A stretch of DNA of 64,000 nt. Origin: Psychrobacillus sp044762855 (GTDB lineage Bacteria; Bacillota; Bacilli; Bacillales_A; Planococcaceae). The notes under the pieces were generated by a model, which was given only the letters and a program-made list of their open reading frames with translations, was not told where the DNA came from and did not search any database. Of the stretch, positions 33,747 to 42,035 are shown piece by piece (positions within the stretch are counted from its first letter, which is position 1; each line of letters starts with the position of its first letter). The stretch covers positions 124,001 through 188,000 of the forward strand of contig NZ_JBIWFB010000004.1 in the NCBI RefSeq assembly GCF_044762855.1. The letters are read 5' to 3'. A program made the translations under genes and the position numbers.

Positions 33747-33938
33747 AGGCTACCGGCGTATCCGACGCGTAGGCAGCCTCTCTCGGCAATTTGCAGATTA
33801 TCCCGCATTAACGGGCAGTAAGACTCCCGCTTCAAGATTTAAGAAAAGCGAAAAGATAAGTGGGAGATCAAATGCCCGTAAAAGCCCGAATGGTTCAACT
33901 AACAATCAGTGGGGGATGAAGAAATCCCCCACTGATTG
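33747..33938 (+). ncRNA. Highly structured non-coding element, possibly an IS200/IS605-type remnant
   Basis: Several stems lie in order on the plus strand: AGGCT/AGCCT (33747-33779) enclosing GCGT/ACGC; ACGGGCA (33811-33817) with TGCCCGT (33873-33879), enclosing CTCCCGCTT (33824-33832) with AAGTGGGAG (33858-33866); and a perfect 15-base-pair stem CAATCAGTGGGGGAT (33903-33917) with its complement (33924-33938). It is more GC-rich than its surroundings. Stacked hairpins like this occur at the ends of IS200/IS605 elements and in TnpB guide RNAs; no transposase gene is present. A 66-codon open frame crosses it but looks incidental. Confidence 0.45.
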
Positions 33939-33948
33939 AAGTTTCACT

Positions 33949-34800
33949 TTATCGATTTACACTATCTAAAACTTCAAATAGGTCACGGCCATAAAACTCT
34001 GTGCTGAGCTCATTTGTTTTCTTTTCTTCTTTTAATTGTTTAATAGCTTTGTCATATGCGTCTGCAAATTCTTGCTCTTTTTTGTTAAATAACGGCCATG
34101 TTTTTATTACTGCGAATTCATTGTAGACAACTTCATCTTTTAAATTGTAATATGGTCCATCTTCTGCCAGTACTTGCTTTTCAAATACGCCTTCAAGTGT
34201 GATACCACCATCTACACGCCCTTCGTTTACCCATTGGACTACGTCTACAGAGAAGGCATCGCCAGCTTGTAGTTTTACTGGATTTTCGGGATTTGCTTTA
34301 TTGTACTCATCAATAATGGTATATTGTGCATTGTTTGCTGCAATAGGAGCAAGAGACAAGTCATTGGAAGCAAAATCTTCCAAAGTCTTGATATTCTCAT
34401 TTTCTTTTTTCAAGACAAGACCTGTGCTACTTAACCCAAGGAATTCTTCTGGGAAGATGAATTTCGCTGTACGCTCTTCTGTCCAAAATGCATTTTTAAC
34501 CCCAGCCTGATATTTACCTTGTTCAACTCCTATTAACAAATCATCGCTTGTCGTTCCTATATATTCAAATTCATACTCCGGTAATAACTCATCAACTAAT
34601 TTCATTACTTCTACGTCATAGCCGGTTGCATTTCCTTTTTCGTCTGACCAAGAAATTGGTTTGGTAGCTTGGTCATATGCTATTTTTACTTTTCGAACAT
34701 CATTATTTTCGCTAGAAGGGGAAGCTTCATCTGAACCGCATGCGGCTAAAATTGTTATAGAAGCTAAACCTACAGCAGCTAGTTGTAAATACCTTTTCAT
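33949..34800 (-). CDS. Substrate-binding lipoprotein of amino acid ABC transporter
   Basis: The 283-residue family 3 binding protein has a signal peptide ending in the lipobox LAAC (Cys 21). ATKPISWSDEKGNATGYDVEVMK and GVEQGKYQAGVKNAFWTEERT form the ligand-binding fold. It resembles TcyJ/TcyK-type cystine-binding proteins. Its ATG overlaps the stop codon of the flavoenzyme gene (ATGA), so the two are coupled. The structured element follows its stop codon. Confidence 0.83.
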   Translation of the reverse strand: MKRYLQLAAVGLASITILAACGSDEASPSSENNDVRKVKIAYDQATKPISWSDEKGNATGYDVEVMKLVDELLPEYEFEYIGTTSDDLLIGVEQGKYQAGVKNAFWTEERTAKFIFPEEFLGLSSTGLVLKKENENIKTLEDFASNDLSLAPIAANNAQYTIIDEYNKANPENPVKLQAGDAFSVDVVQWVNEGRVDGGITLEGVFEKQVLAEDGPYYNLKDEVVYNEFAVIKTWPLFNKKEQEFADAYDKAIKQLKEEKKTNELSTEFYGRDLFEVLDSVNR

Positions 34801-35990
34801 CGTGTATGTTCCTCCTGGTGTTTCATAAGACTTTTATTTTTATCTTCTTCTAATGCAGACTGCGCTAATTTTTTAATCGTCATATCGTCCATTGGCGGAT
34901 TGTGTAGGCCTGCACGAACGTCTCGGTAATAGCGTTGCAATGGATTTGTTCGTTGTAAGCTTTTTGCGCCGACTAAGCGCATTGCTTTATCAACAATCGT
35001 AATAGCTGAATTCGTTACGACATGCTTGGCAACTGATACTTCATTTGCTAGTAAATCTCTGGAGGCTTCGTTGTCATAAGCAGAGGCAGCTCCGTAAATG
35101 ACAAAACGTGCTTTCGTTAGCTCCAAGTCAATTTCACCAATTAGCTGTTGGACATTTGGTAGCTGTGCAATTGTTCCATTTAAACTATTGGGAGAATGCG
35201 TGTTAGCAAAATGAACAGCATAATCACGAGCAGCTTGAGCGACCCCTAAATAAGTAGCAGGAATATGGAGTAACCATCCGTTCACTTTACCACCGCTTAC
35301 TAATTCAGGAAGTTCCACTAAGTCAGTTTGGTCGACCACGACATTTGTAAGTACTAAATCATTACTACTAGTGCCACGCATAGAAACAACATCCCATGTT
35401 TCTTCTATGGAAACTCCTTCTGTATCACGGTGAATAAGGAAAAACCCAACCTTTTCTTTTTCTGCTATCCATGCAGAAGTTAAAAAGTAAGTGAGTACAG
35501 GAGAAGCTGTCGTGAAAATTTTTCGCCCATTCAGTATCCAAGTGTCTCCATTTTTTACTGCTGACGTTCCTGGACGTCCACCACGTGTTGGGCTTCCTGT
35601 TTGCGCTTCACTAACAGATCGGTTTATCAGTGCACCATTCAAAACTTCTTTAGAAAAGAAATCCAATTTCTCTTTAGTCCAAAGCTTCTTCTCAAAAAGG
35701 TCACCGACTACACCTAAACTCCAGCCGACCGATAATGCAGTGTTTGCATCGTAGCTCGCTATTGTCTCTTGTAGAAGCACCATATCATAAACGGAAAGTC
35801 CCTCGCCTCCATATTCCTTAGGTAATGTAATACTCGTATAGCCAAGCTTCACTAAATCTTCTATATTTTCTTTCGGAAAAATAGAAAGCTCATCAATTTC
35901 AGCAGATTTACTTTTAAATTTTTCTTCTAATCCAGCTAAATGATGGAGCCATTCTTGCTGTTTTTCATTTTTGATAAATAAATTAGGCAC
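34797..35990 (-). CDS. Acyl-CoA dehydrogenase-family flavoenzyme (SfnB/DszC-like)
   Basis: The 397-residue protein has the acyl-CoA dehydrogenase fold: TLPKEYGGEGLSVYDMVLLQETIA, then NRSVSEAQTGSPTRGGRP in the flavin region and a C-terminal helical domain ending RYYRDVRAGLHNPPMDDM. The last phrase and the lack of the usual catalytic glutamate context suit the monooxygenase subgroup that oxidises organosulfur compounds. GTG start with AAGGAG 10 bases upstream. As first gene before a cystine-like importer, it may release sulfur or a methyl group from an imported compound. Confidence 0.75.
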   Translation of the reverse strand: MPNLFIKNEKQQEWLHHLAGLEEKFKSKSAEIDELSIFPKENIEDLVKLGYTSITLPKEYGGEGLSVYDMVLLQETIASYDANTALSVGWSLGVVGDLFEKKLWTKEKLDFFSKEVLNGALINRSVSEAQTGSPTRGGRPGTSAVKNGDTWILNGRKIFTTASPVLTYFLTSAWIAEKEKVGFFLIHRDTEGVSIEETWDVVSMRGTSSNDLVLTNVVVDQTDLVELPELVSGGKVNGWLLHIPATYLGVAQAARDYAVHFANTHSPNSLNGTIAQLPNVQQLIGEIDLELTKARFVIYGAASAYDNEASRDLLANEVSVAKHVVTNSAITIVDKAMRLVGAKSLQRTNPLQRYYRDVRAGLHNPPMDDMTIKKLAQSALEEDKNKSLMKHQEEHTR

Positions 35991-36084
35991 AAATATTCGT
36001 CTCCTTCAAATCAATTAATAAAAGCATATAGGAATGCTTGGAATTGTAGGTAAATAAAAAATTTTGAAGCCAGTTATTGAAATT

Positions 36085-36113
36085 ATCTTACTACTCTAAC
36101 TAGTTGAAGTCAA
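36085..36113 (-). promoter_or_regulatory. Promoter of the flavoenzyme-ABC-UroD operon
   Basis: On the minus strand TTGACT (36108-36113), a 17-base spacer and TAAGAT (36085-36090), about 95 bases before the first start codon. No S-box leader was seen. Confidence 0.55.
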
Positions 36114-36152
36114 TAATAAATCCTACTAAATTAATATGGTTTAATTAAAAAA

Positions 36153-36177
36153 GTTTTTTCATAGAAAAATAGGGTAT
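36153..36177 (+). promoter_or_regulatory. Sigma-B-like promoter of katE
   Basis: GTTTTT (36153-36158), 13 bases, then a perfect GGGTAT (36172-36177). This fits the general-stress sigma-B pattern GTTTAA-N12-15-GGGTAT; katE of Bacillus subtilis is a known sigma-B gene. Confidence 0.6.
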
Positions 36178-36217
36178 GCAAGTAATGGAGGGCATAAATG
36201 ATGAAGGAGGAACTAGT

Positions 36218-38257
36218 TTGGATAATAAAGTGAATGGAAACAGCAAAAATGAACAGTTAGAACAGTTTCGTGCGGATGATCAAAACAAAGCGATGACTAC
36301 GAACCAGGGACTAAAAGTTTCAGAGGATGAATTCTCTTTAAAAATCGGTGAACGAGGACCTACTCTTTTAGAAGATTTCCATTTCCGTGAGAAAATGACC
36401 CATTTTGATCATGAACGAATTCCTGAACGGGTAGTACATGCACGAGGATATGGTGCTCATGGAGAATTTGAATTATATGAATCGATGCATGCCTATACAA
36501 AAGCGAAATTTTTGCAAACGCCGGGAACGAAAACACCAGTTTTTGTAAGGTTTTCAACAGTTGCAGGTTCCCGTGGATCTGGTGAACTAGCACGAGACGC
36601 TCGTGGATTTGCAACAAAGTTTTACACAGAAGAAGGCAATTACGATTTAGTAGGAAATAATATTCCAGTTTTTTTTATTCAAGATGCCATTAAGTTTCCA
36701 GATTTAATTCATGCGGTTAAGCCAGAGCCACATAATGAAATTCCACAAGCGGCAACCGCACATGATACATTTTGGGACTTCGTAGCTAACAATCAGGAAA
36801 CCGCTCATATGGTCATGTGGACAATGTCTGATCGTGCAATTCCTAGAAGTTTTCGGATGATGGAAGGATTCGGTGTACATACATTCCGTTTCGTTAACGA
36901 TCAAGGGACATCTCATTTTGTAAAGTTCCATTGGAAGCCGGTTTTAGGAGTGCACTCAGTCGTGTGGGATGAGGCGCAAAAATTGAATGGTAAAAATCCA
37001 GATTTCCATAGACAGGATTTATACGATGCAATAGACAGTGGAAATTATCCGGAATTTGAATTAGGTGTGCAAATAATCGAAGAAAAAGATGAATTCCAAT
37101 TTGATTTCGATATTTTAGATCCAACGAAGTTATGGCCAGAAGAAGATGTGCCGGTAAATATTATTGGTAAAATGACTTTGAATCGTAATGTAGATAATGT
37201 TTTTGCGGAAACGGAGCAAGTGGCATTTCATCCTGGAAATGTAGTGCCTGGTATTGATTTTACTAATGATCCGCTTTTACAAGGAAGATTATTCTCGTAT
37301 ACAGATACACAATTGATCCGACTTGGAGGTCCGAACTTCCATGAGCTACCGATTAACCGACCCGTTTGTCCTTTTCACAATAATCAGCGTGATGGATATG
37401 GCAGACAAACGATAAATGTTGGACAGGTCAGCTATCATAATAACTCACTTGCAGGTAATACACCGACTCCGGTTAGCAAGGAAGACGGGGGTTACACACA
37501 TTATCAGGAAAAAGTCGATGGTCATAAAGTTCGTGCTCGAAGCGAAAGCTTTAAGGATCATTTCTCCCAAGCAACGATGTTTTGGAACAGTATGAGTGAA
37601 CCGGAAAAGCTTCACATTGTAAATGCATTTAGTTTCGAGCTTGGCATGTGTAAAGAAAAGACTGTTCGCGAGCAAGTTGTAGAGATGCTTGTAAATGTGG
37701 ATGTAGACTTGGCATCTCAAGTTGCCAAAAATTTGGGACTGACTGTACAGACGACTAATGCACTGACTAACAATAGCAAAACTTCTCCAGCCTTAAGTCA
37801 ATCCAATTCGGCAAAAAAACCAGATACAAGAAAAATTGCTGTATTAGTTTCAGAAGGGTTTGATGAGCAATTGCCTTCGATTTTAGATAACTTAAAAGCG
37901 AATGGGACTCTGATTGAAACAGTCAGTGACCATCAGGGGACGATTCAAGGAGCAGATGGATCTTCACTGGAGGCAAATCATACTTTTGCTACTGCAGATT
38001 CCGTATTATTTGATGCAGTGTTTGTCGCAAGTCCACAAGGTATAACACCGGCATACCAAAAAGAAGCCGCATACTTTGTGAAGGAAGCATATGCTCATTT
38101 CAAACCGATTGCTGCCTCGTTTCATGGAGACCAACTGCTCGATGAGCTCGGTTTAAAAGGTCAGGCTGGTGTAATTACTGGAGAACAGGAAAATAACTTT
38201 GTAGAAAGTTTTATCCAAGCGATTGCTGAGCATCGTTTTTGGAAACGAGCTGTATAG
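36218..38257 (+). CDS. katE: Large-subunit catalase KatE (clade 2)
   Basis: It encodes 679 residues. The heme pocket motifs are FDHERIPERVVHARGYGAHGEF (distal histidine), RFSTVAGSRGSGELARDARGFATKFYT and the proximal tyrosine in RLFSYTDTQLIRLGG. From about residue 530 a DJ-1/PfpI-like domain follows, as in other large catalases of about 690 residues. TTG 36218 is preferred: AAGGAGG ends 7 bases before it, and the product then starts like Bacillus KatE. The ATG at 36176 would lie in the predicted promoter. It degrades hydrogen peroxide in the cytoplasm. Confidence 0.92.
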   Translation: MDNKVNGNSKNEQLEQFRADDQNKAMTTNQGLKVSEDEFSLKIGERGPTLLEDFHFREKMTHFDHERIPERVVHARGYGAHGEFELYESMHAYTKAKFLQTPGTKTPVFVRFSTVAGSRGSGELARDARGFATKFYTEEGNYDLVGNNIPVFFIQDAIKFPDLIHAVKPEPHNEIPQAATAHDTFWDFVANNQETAHMVMWTMSDRAIPRSFRMMEGFGVHTFRFVNDQGTSHFVKFHWKPVLGVHSVVWDEAQKLNGKNPDFHRQDLYDAIDSGNYPEFELGVQIIEEKDEFQFDFDILDPTKLWPEEDVPVNIIGKMTLNRNVDNVFAETEQVAFHPGNVVPGIDFTNDPLLQGRLFSYTDTQLIRLGGPNFHELPINRPVCPFHNNQRDGYGRQTINVGQVSYHNNSLAGNTPTPVSKEDGGYTHYQEKVDGHKVRARSESFKDHFSQATMFWNSMSEPEKLHIVNAFSFELGMCKEKTVREQVVEMLVNVDVDLASQVAKNLGLTVQTTNALTNNSKTSPALSQSNSAKKPDTRKIAVLVSEGFDEQLPSILDNLKANGTLIETVSDHQGTIQGADGSSLEANHTFATADSVLFDAVFVASPQGITPAYQKEAAYFVKEAYAHFKPIAASFHGDQLLDELGLKGQAGVITGEQENNFVESFIQAIAEHRFWKRAV

Positions 38258-38263
38258 AAAACT

Positions 38264-38304
38264 TTAAAGGCATGCCCCTAAACTAGGGACATGCCTTTTA
38301 TTTT
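38264..38304. terminator. Bidirectional terminator after katE
   Basis: AAAGGCATG pairs with CATGCCTTT, extended by CCCTA/TAGGG; T-rich flanks lie on both sides. Confidence 0.8.
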
Positions 38305-38840
38305 GTTTTGGAAATCCTTGGCCATATAAAGTAGGAAATGGAAATGACAAAGTCAATGCCCAGAACTAGACCCCAAAGTTTCAATGTACCCCACAATACT
38401 TCTGATCTGGAAGGGTCATCAATGAAATAAATTAAAAGGAGAAGCAGCCCACCGCCAATGATAAATGCAAGTAGATGTTGAAAGGTTCCTTTTAAAGAAT
38501 GTCGCGCATAATCCATCCCTGTTTTGCGTGCTGGTTTTGTGCCTTCCTTTTGTACATAGTACCGAAAGTTTTCATCTGCCCAGCGAATCATACTTTTACC
38601 GAAGGCGATTGAAGAACCAAGATATACAGCTGCAATCGCATGTGCTAAGGTTGCGGTCGCTCCGTTATATAAATCGATAGATGTAATGGCAAGTAAAATT
38701 AGATCAATGACTGGTGTTAACGCAAGAAAGAATAATCCGAGACGTTCTTTTTTAAAAATGTATCTAGTCACGAGACCTAGTAAAATAACAACCCAAAATC
38801 CTACTTCACAAGCGATAATTGTCCATGCAATAAAATTCAA
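38298..38840 (-). CDS. YmcC-like integral membrane protein
   Basis: It encodes 180 residues with five predicted helices: about 3-25, 35-55, 65-82, 118-140 and 152-172. A polar WADENFRYYVQKEGTKPARKTG loop divides the two halves. Length and pattern recall YmcC of Bacillus subtilis, a protein of unknown role. It is a single gene convergent with katE. No function can be given. Confidence 0.6.
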   Translation of the reverse strand: MNFIAWTIIACEVGFWVVILLGLVTRYIFKKERLGLFFLALTPVIDLILLAITSIDLYNGATATLAHAIAAVYLGSSIAFGKSMIRWADENFRYYVQKEGTKPARKTGMDYARHSLKGTFQHLLAFIIGGGLLLLLIYFIDDPSRSEVLWGTLKLWGLVLGIDFVISISYFIWPRISKTK

Positions 38841-38959
38841 TACAACACCTCTTTTGGAAAGATTCTACTGTCATTATAAATTAAAATGAATAATTTGCGT
38901 TGACTATTTAAAATTTATTGCATATACTAAACAAAATAATTTATAAAGCATAAACAAGC

Positions 38960-39204
38960 GAAGAAAAGGACATGAATCATTTTCATTTTCTTATTAGAGA
39001 AAAGGGTCATAGGCTGGGAGCCCTTCAAGAAAAACGAATGATTTACCACCTTGGAGCTATTGTGGGGAAAGTGAACTTTGCGATTATCCACATTCGGGAA
39101 AACCGTTATCTTGTATGAGCGCAATGCAATTCTTTGTGTTGCAAAATTAGGGTGGAACCACGACCACACTCGTCCCTTTACCAGGGATGGGTGTGGTCTT
39201 TTTG
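38960..39204 (+). promoter_or_regulatory. T-box riboswitch 1 (threonine), with terminator
   Basis: Stem I carries GCTGGGAGCCC and a specifier region TTTACCACC, where ACC reads threonine. The T-box AGGGTGGAACCACG lies at 39149-39162 and the terminator ACCACACTCGTCCCT/AGGGATGGGTGTGGT with T5 at 39163-39202. Uncharged tRNA-Thr should favour the antiterminator. Confidence 0.88.
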
Positions 39205-39227
39205 TATCCAAAATTAAATAGTAAAGC

Positions 39228-39472
39228 TGTGAAAAGGACATGAATTATTCGGTATATTCTTATCAGAGAAAAGGGTCATTGGCTGGGAGCCCTTAAAGAA
39301 AAATGAATGATTTACCACCTTGGAGCTATTAAGGGGAAAGCAATATTTGCAATTAACCTTAATCGGGAGAACCGTTATCTTTTTATGAGCGTAGTACAAA
39401 TTTTGTGCTACAAAATTAGGGTGGAACCACGACCACACTCGTCCCTTACCAGGGATGGGTGTGGTCTTTTTT
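39228..39472 (+). promoter_or_regulatory. T-box riboswitch 2 (threonine), tandem copy
   Basis: It repeats the first leader closely, with the same TTTACCACC specifier context, T-box AGGGTGGAACCACG at 39418-39431 and the same terminator stem at 39432-39470 with a longer T-run. Two terminators in series should tighten control of the next gene. Confidence 0.88.
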
Positions 39473-39615
39473 ATTTTTTTTGGAGAGGAAGAAAAGCCTA
39501 GCTGAATAAAATGGATGCCAGATATTTTTACTGGAATCTATCGAGCAAGCTTTAAAAAATCTAGGCACATATACCTCGAGGCAAATTTGATTTTTAACTT
39601 ATAGGAGGAATTTAC

Positions 39616-40812
39616 ATGTCAATTAAAGCAGAAGAAAGAGTAAGCCATCAAAAGTTAGGTCAACAATTAGAGTTATTTATGTCCAGTGAAGAAGCACCAG
39701 GAATGCCGCTTTATTTACCAAAAGGTATGGTGTTAAGAAATGAACTGGAGAACCTTTGGAAAGTAAAGCATCAAAGAGCGGGTTACCAGGAGATTAAAAC
39801 ACCTATTATGATGAAGCAAGAGCTTTGGGAGCAGTCAGGTCACTGGGATCATTATCATGAAAATATGTATTTTGCTAATGTGGATGATCAAAGATATGCT
39901 ATAAAACCGATGAGTTGTCCGGGGGCAGTACTTATCTTCAACAGCAAAAAGAGAAGTTATAGAGAGCTTCCGATTCGTTACGCTGAGCTCGGATTAGTTC
40001 ACCGTCATGAGTTATCCGGATCGTTAAATGGACTTTTACGAGTTCGGGCATTCACACAAGATGATGCGCATCTTTTTGTGCGAGAAGATCAGATTGAAAG
40101 TGAAATCGATAAAGTACTCGACTTAGTGGATGAATTTTACTCTGAGTTTGGCTTTAGTTATAAAATAGAACTTTCTACTCGACCGGAAGATTTTATGGGA
40201 TCTGAGGAGGCGTGGGACCAAGCGGAACATGCACTTGAATCTGTGCTAAAGAATAAGGGGCTAGATTATCAAGTAAATGAAGGAGACGGGGCATTTTACG
40301 GTCCGAAAATCGATTTTCATATTTTAGACTCTCTTGGCCGTAGCTGGCAATGTGGAACAGTACAACTTGATTTTCAAATGCCAGAAAAGTTTGAATGTCA
40401 GTATATAGATGAAAACAATCAGCTCAGACAACCAATTATGATTCACCGAGCGATTTATGGTTCCATCGAGCGCTTTATGGCAATTCTTCTGGAGCATTTT
40501 CAAGGAAGTTTCCCACTTTGGTTAGCTCCTGTTCAAGTGAAGATTATACCGATAGCAGACGCACATGTTTCCTATGCAGAAAAGGTGAAGCAACAACTTG
40601 AACAAGAAGGCTATCGTGTGGAAGTCGATGATCGTGTAGAGAAAATTGGATTGAAAATTCGAGAAGCAGCATTACAAAAGCATCCGTATATGCTCATTGT
40701 AGGAGATTTAGAAATGGAGCATGGCAAGCTTTCCGTGAGAAAACATAAAGTTGGAGTTATTGGTGAAATGGGCATGGATGAATTGCTGGGGCATTTAAAA
40801 AGCGAGCGCTAA
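39616..40812 (+). CDS. Short threonyl-tRNA synthetase lacking TGS and editing domains
   Basis: The 398-residue protein contains only the class II catalytic core and the anticodon-binding domain (from about residue 302, WLAPVQVKIIPI). Zinc ligands are present: C101 (MSCPG), H152 (DDAHLF) and H277 (IMIHRAIYGSIERF, motif 3). Standard ThrRS has about 640 residues with N-terminal TGS and editing domains, both absent here. It should charge tRNA-Thr without removing mis-attached serine. AGGAGG precedes the ATG and the tandem T-boxes make it a starvation-induced second enzyme, comparable in control to thrZ. Confidence 0.88.
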   Translation: MSIKAEERVSHQKLGQQLELFMSSEEAPGMPLYLPKGMVLRNELENLWKVKHQRAGYQEIKTPIMMKQELWEQSGHWDHYHENMYFANVDDQRYAIKPMSCPGAVLIFNSKKRSYRELPIRYAELGLVHRHELSGSLNGLLRVRAFTQDDAHLFVREDQIESEIDKVLDLVDEFYSEFGFSYKIELSTRPEDFMGSEEAWDQAEHALESVLKNKGLDYQVNEGDGAFYGPKIDFHILDSLGRSWQCGTVQLDFQMPEKFECQYIDENNQLRQPIMIHRAIYGSIERFMAILLEHFQGSFPLWLAPVQVKIIPIADAHVSYAEKVKQQLEQEGYRVEVDDRVEKIGLKIREAALQKHPYMLIVGDLEMEHGKLSVRKHKVGVIGEMGMDELLGHLKSER

Positions 40813-40823
40813 ATTTAAAAAGG

Positions 40824-40885
40824 AATCTTCTCCTACAAAGGATTTTCGCATATTCTTCACGAATAATCTTTGTAGGAGGGGATTC
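40824..40885 (+). promoter_or_regulatory. Hairpin enclosing the ribosome binding site of the GNAT gene
   Basis: CTCCTACAAAG (40830-40840) pairs perfectly with CTTTGTAGGAG (40868-40878), with GAATC/GATTC outside and partial inner pairing. The right arm contains the GGAGG used by the gene at 40887. No T-run follows, so translation control is more likely than termination. Confidence 0.55.
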
Positions 40886-40886
40886 T

Positions 40887-41438
40887 ATGAAAACTTTTAA
40901 TAATTTTCCGCGTTTAGAAACAGAGCGTTTTCTATTGCGACCAATAGAAGTGGACGATGCTGATGAAGTATTCCATTACTTTTCACAAGATGAAGTGACA
41001 AAGTATTACGATTTGGACACGTTTACGAGTAAGAGTGAAGCCATTCAATTAATTGAAAACTGGCAAAAACGCTTTGAAGTTAATGAGGGCATTCGCTGGG
41101 GAATTGCGACAAAGGATAACAATAAAATAATCGGTAGCTGTGGTTATCATAGTTGGGAAAAAGAGCATTTCAAAGCAGAAGTAGGATTTGAAGTGACACC
41201 AGCATATTGGCAAAAAGGAGTTATGACGGAAGTATTAAAGCATGTATTGGAATACGGCTTTGAGAAAATGGGACTCTTCCGCATTGAAGCCCTTTATGAC
41301 CCGGAAAATACAGCTTCCAAAAAGACGCTTGAAAAAGCTGGATTTATATACGAAGGTGTATTACGAAAGTCATCCTTTGAAAAAGGACGTTTTTGTGACG
41401 CAGCTATATGTTCCATATTAAAAGAAGAATATAGATGA
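40887..41438 (+). CDS. GNAT N-acetyltransferase, RimJ/RimL type
   Basis: The 183-residue protein opens with FPRLETERFLLRPIEVDDA and carries the acetyl-CoA loop in VTPAYWQKGVMTEVLKHVLEYGF and the closing NTASKKTLEKAGFIYEGVLRKS. This is the ribosomal-protein-alanine acetyltransferase/YdaF-like group, which acetylates protein N-termini or small amines. A TAGGAGG site lies 8 bases before the ATG but is buried in a hairpin. The substrate is unknown. Confidence 0.82.
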   Translation: MKTFNNFPRLETERFLLRPIEVDDADEVFHYFSQDEVTKYYDLDTFTSKSEAIQLIENWQKRFEVNEGIRWGIATKDNNKIIGSCGYHSWEKEHFKAEVGFEVTPAYWQKGVMTEVLKHVLEYGFEKMGLFRIEALYDPENTASKKTLEKAGFIYEGVLRKSSFEKGRFCDAAICSILKEEYR

Positions 41439-41468
41439 ACAAAGTTTTCTGTAAAAAAGGAGTAAGAA

Positions 41469-41975
41469 ATGGAGATCAAACTATTAACACCAACTGATGC
41501 AAGTGCATACTGGGATTTAAGGCTAGAAGCATTACAGCAAAGCCCGGAAGCATTTGCAACAAGCTACGAGGAAGCTATAAAAAGAGCCAATCCTATCGAA
41601 CAAGTAGAAAAAAATCTTCAAACAGTCGGAAACTACACGTTCGGAGCATTCCATCAAAACAAGCTTGTTGGAATGGTTACATTGACTCAGGAAAGCTATC
41701 TTAAAATGAAGCATCGTGCAAATATTTTTGCCATGTATGTAAGCCCACAGGCTCGTGGACTAGGAGCTGGTAAAGCATTGCTTATAGAAGCGGTTAATAA
41801 AGCTAAATCAATAGAAGAAATCGAACAGATAAATTTGTCTGTCGTATCAACAAATGAGAAAGCAAAGAACTTATATAGCCAATTAGGATTTAAAGTTTTT
41901 GGTGTAGAGGAAAAAGCATTAAAAGTGGCCAATACATATTACGATGAAAACCATATGGCACTTAGGTTGAAATAG
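41469..41975 (+). CDS. GNAT N-acetyltransferase
   Basis: It encodes 168 residues. The acetyl-CoA-binding segment is VSPQARGLGAGKALLIEAV (R/Q-x-x-G-x-G/A pattern) followed by LSVVSTNEKAKNLYSQLGFKVFG. It begins 30 bases after the preceding GNAT gene with AAAGGAG before the ATG, so the two are probably cotranscribed. They are different subfamilies, not a duplication. The substrate is unknown. Confidence 0.82.
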   Translation: MEIKLLTPTDASAYWDLRLEALQQSPEAFATSYEEAIKRANPIEQVEKNLQTVGNYTFGAFHQNKLVGMVTLTQESYLKMKHRANIFAMYVSPQARGLGAGKALLIEAVNKAKSIEEIEQINLSVVSTNEKAKNLYSQLGFKVFGVEEKALKVANTYYDENHMALRLK

Positions 41976-42035
41976 AAGGGTTTATATGAAAAATGTCGAA
42001 GTAGTTATCGAATTATTCAAAGGAGGTAGAGGGTT

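Noticed and set aside
33739..33939. 66-codon frame across the structured element
   Set aside because: Composition follows the hairpins, it has no convincing domain, and the stems explain the sequence better.
36000..36175. S-box or other sulfur riboswitch before the flavoenzyme operon
   Set aside because: No conserved S-box core or terminator; only a sigma-A promoter could be supported.
36176..36217. katE start at ATG 36176
   Set aside because: It overlaps the predicted sigma-B -10 element and lacks a ribosome binding site; TTG 36218 has AAGGAGG at 7 bases.
39480..39615. Remains of TGS or editing domain between T-box 2 and the short ThrRS
   Set aside because: Translations of all three plus frames show no ThrRS-like residues.
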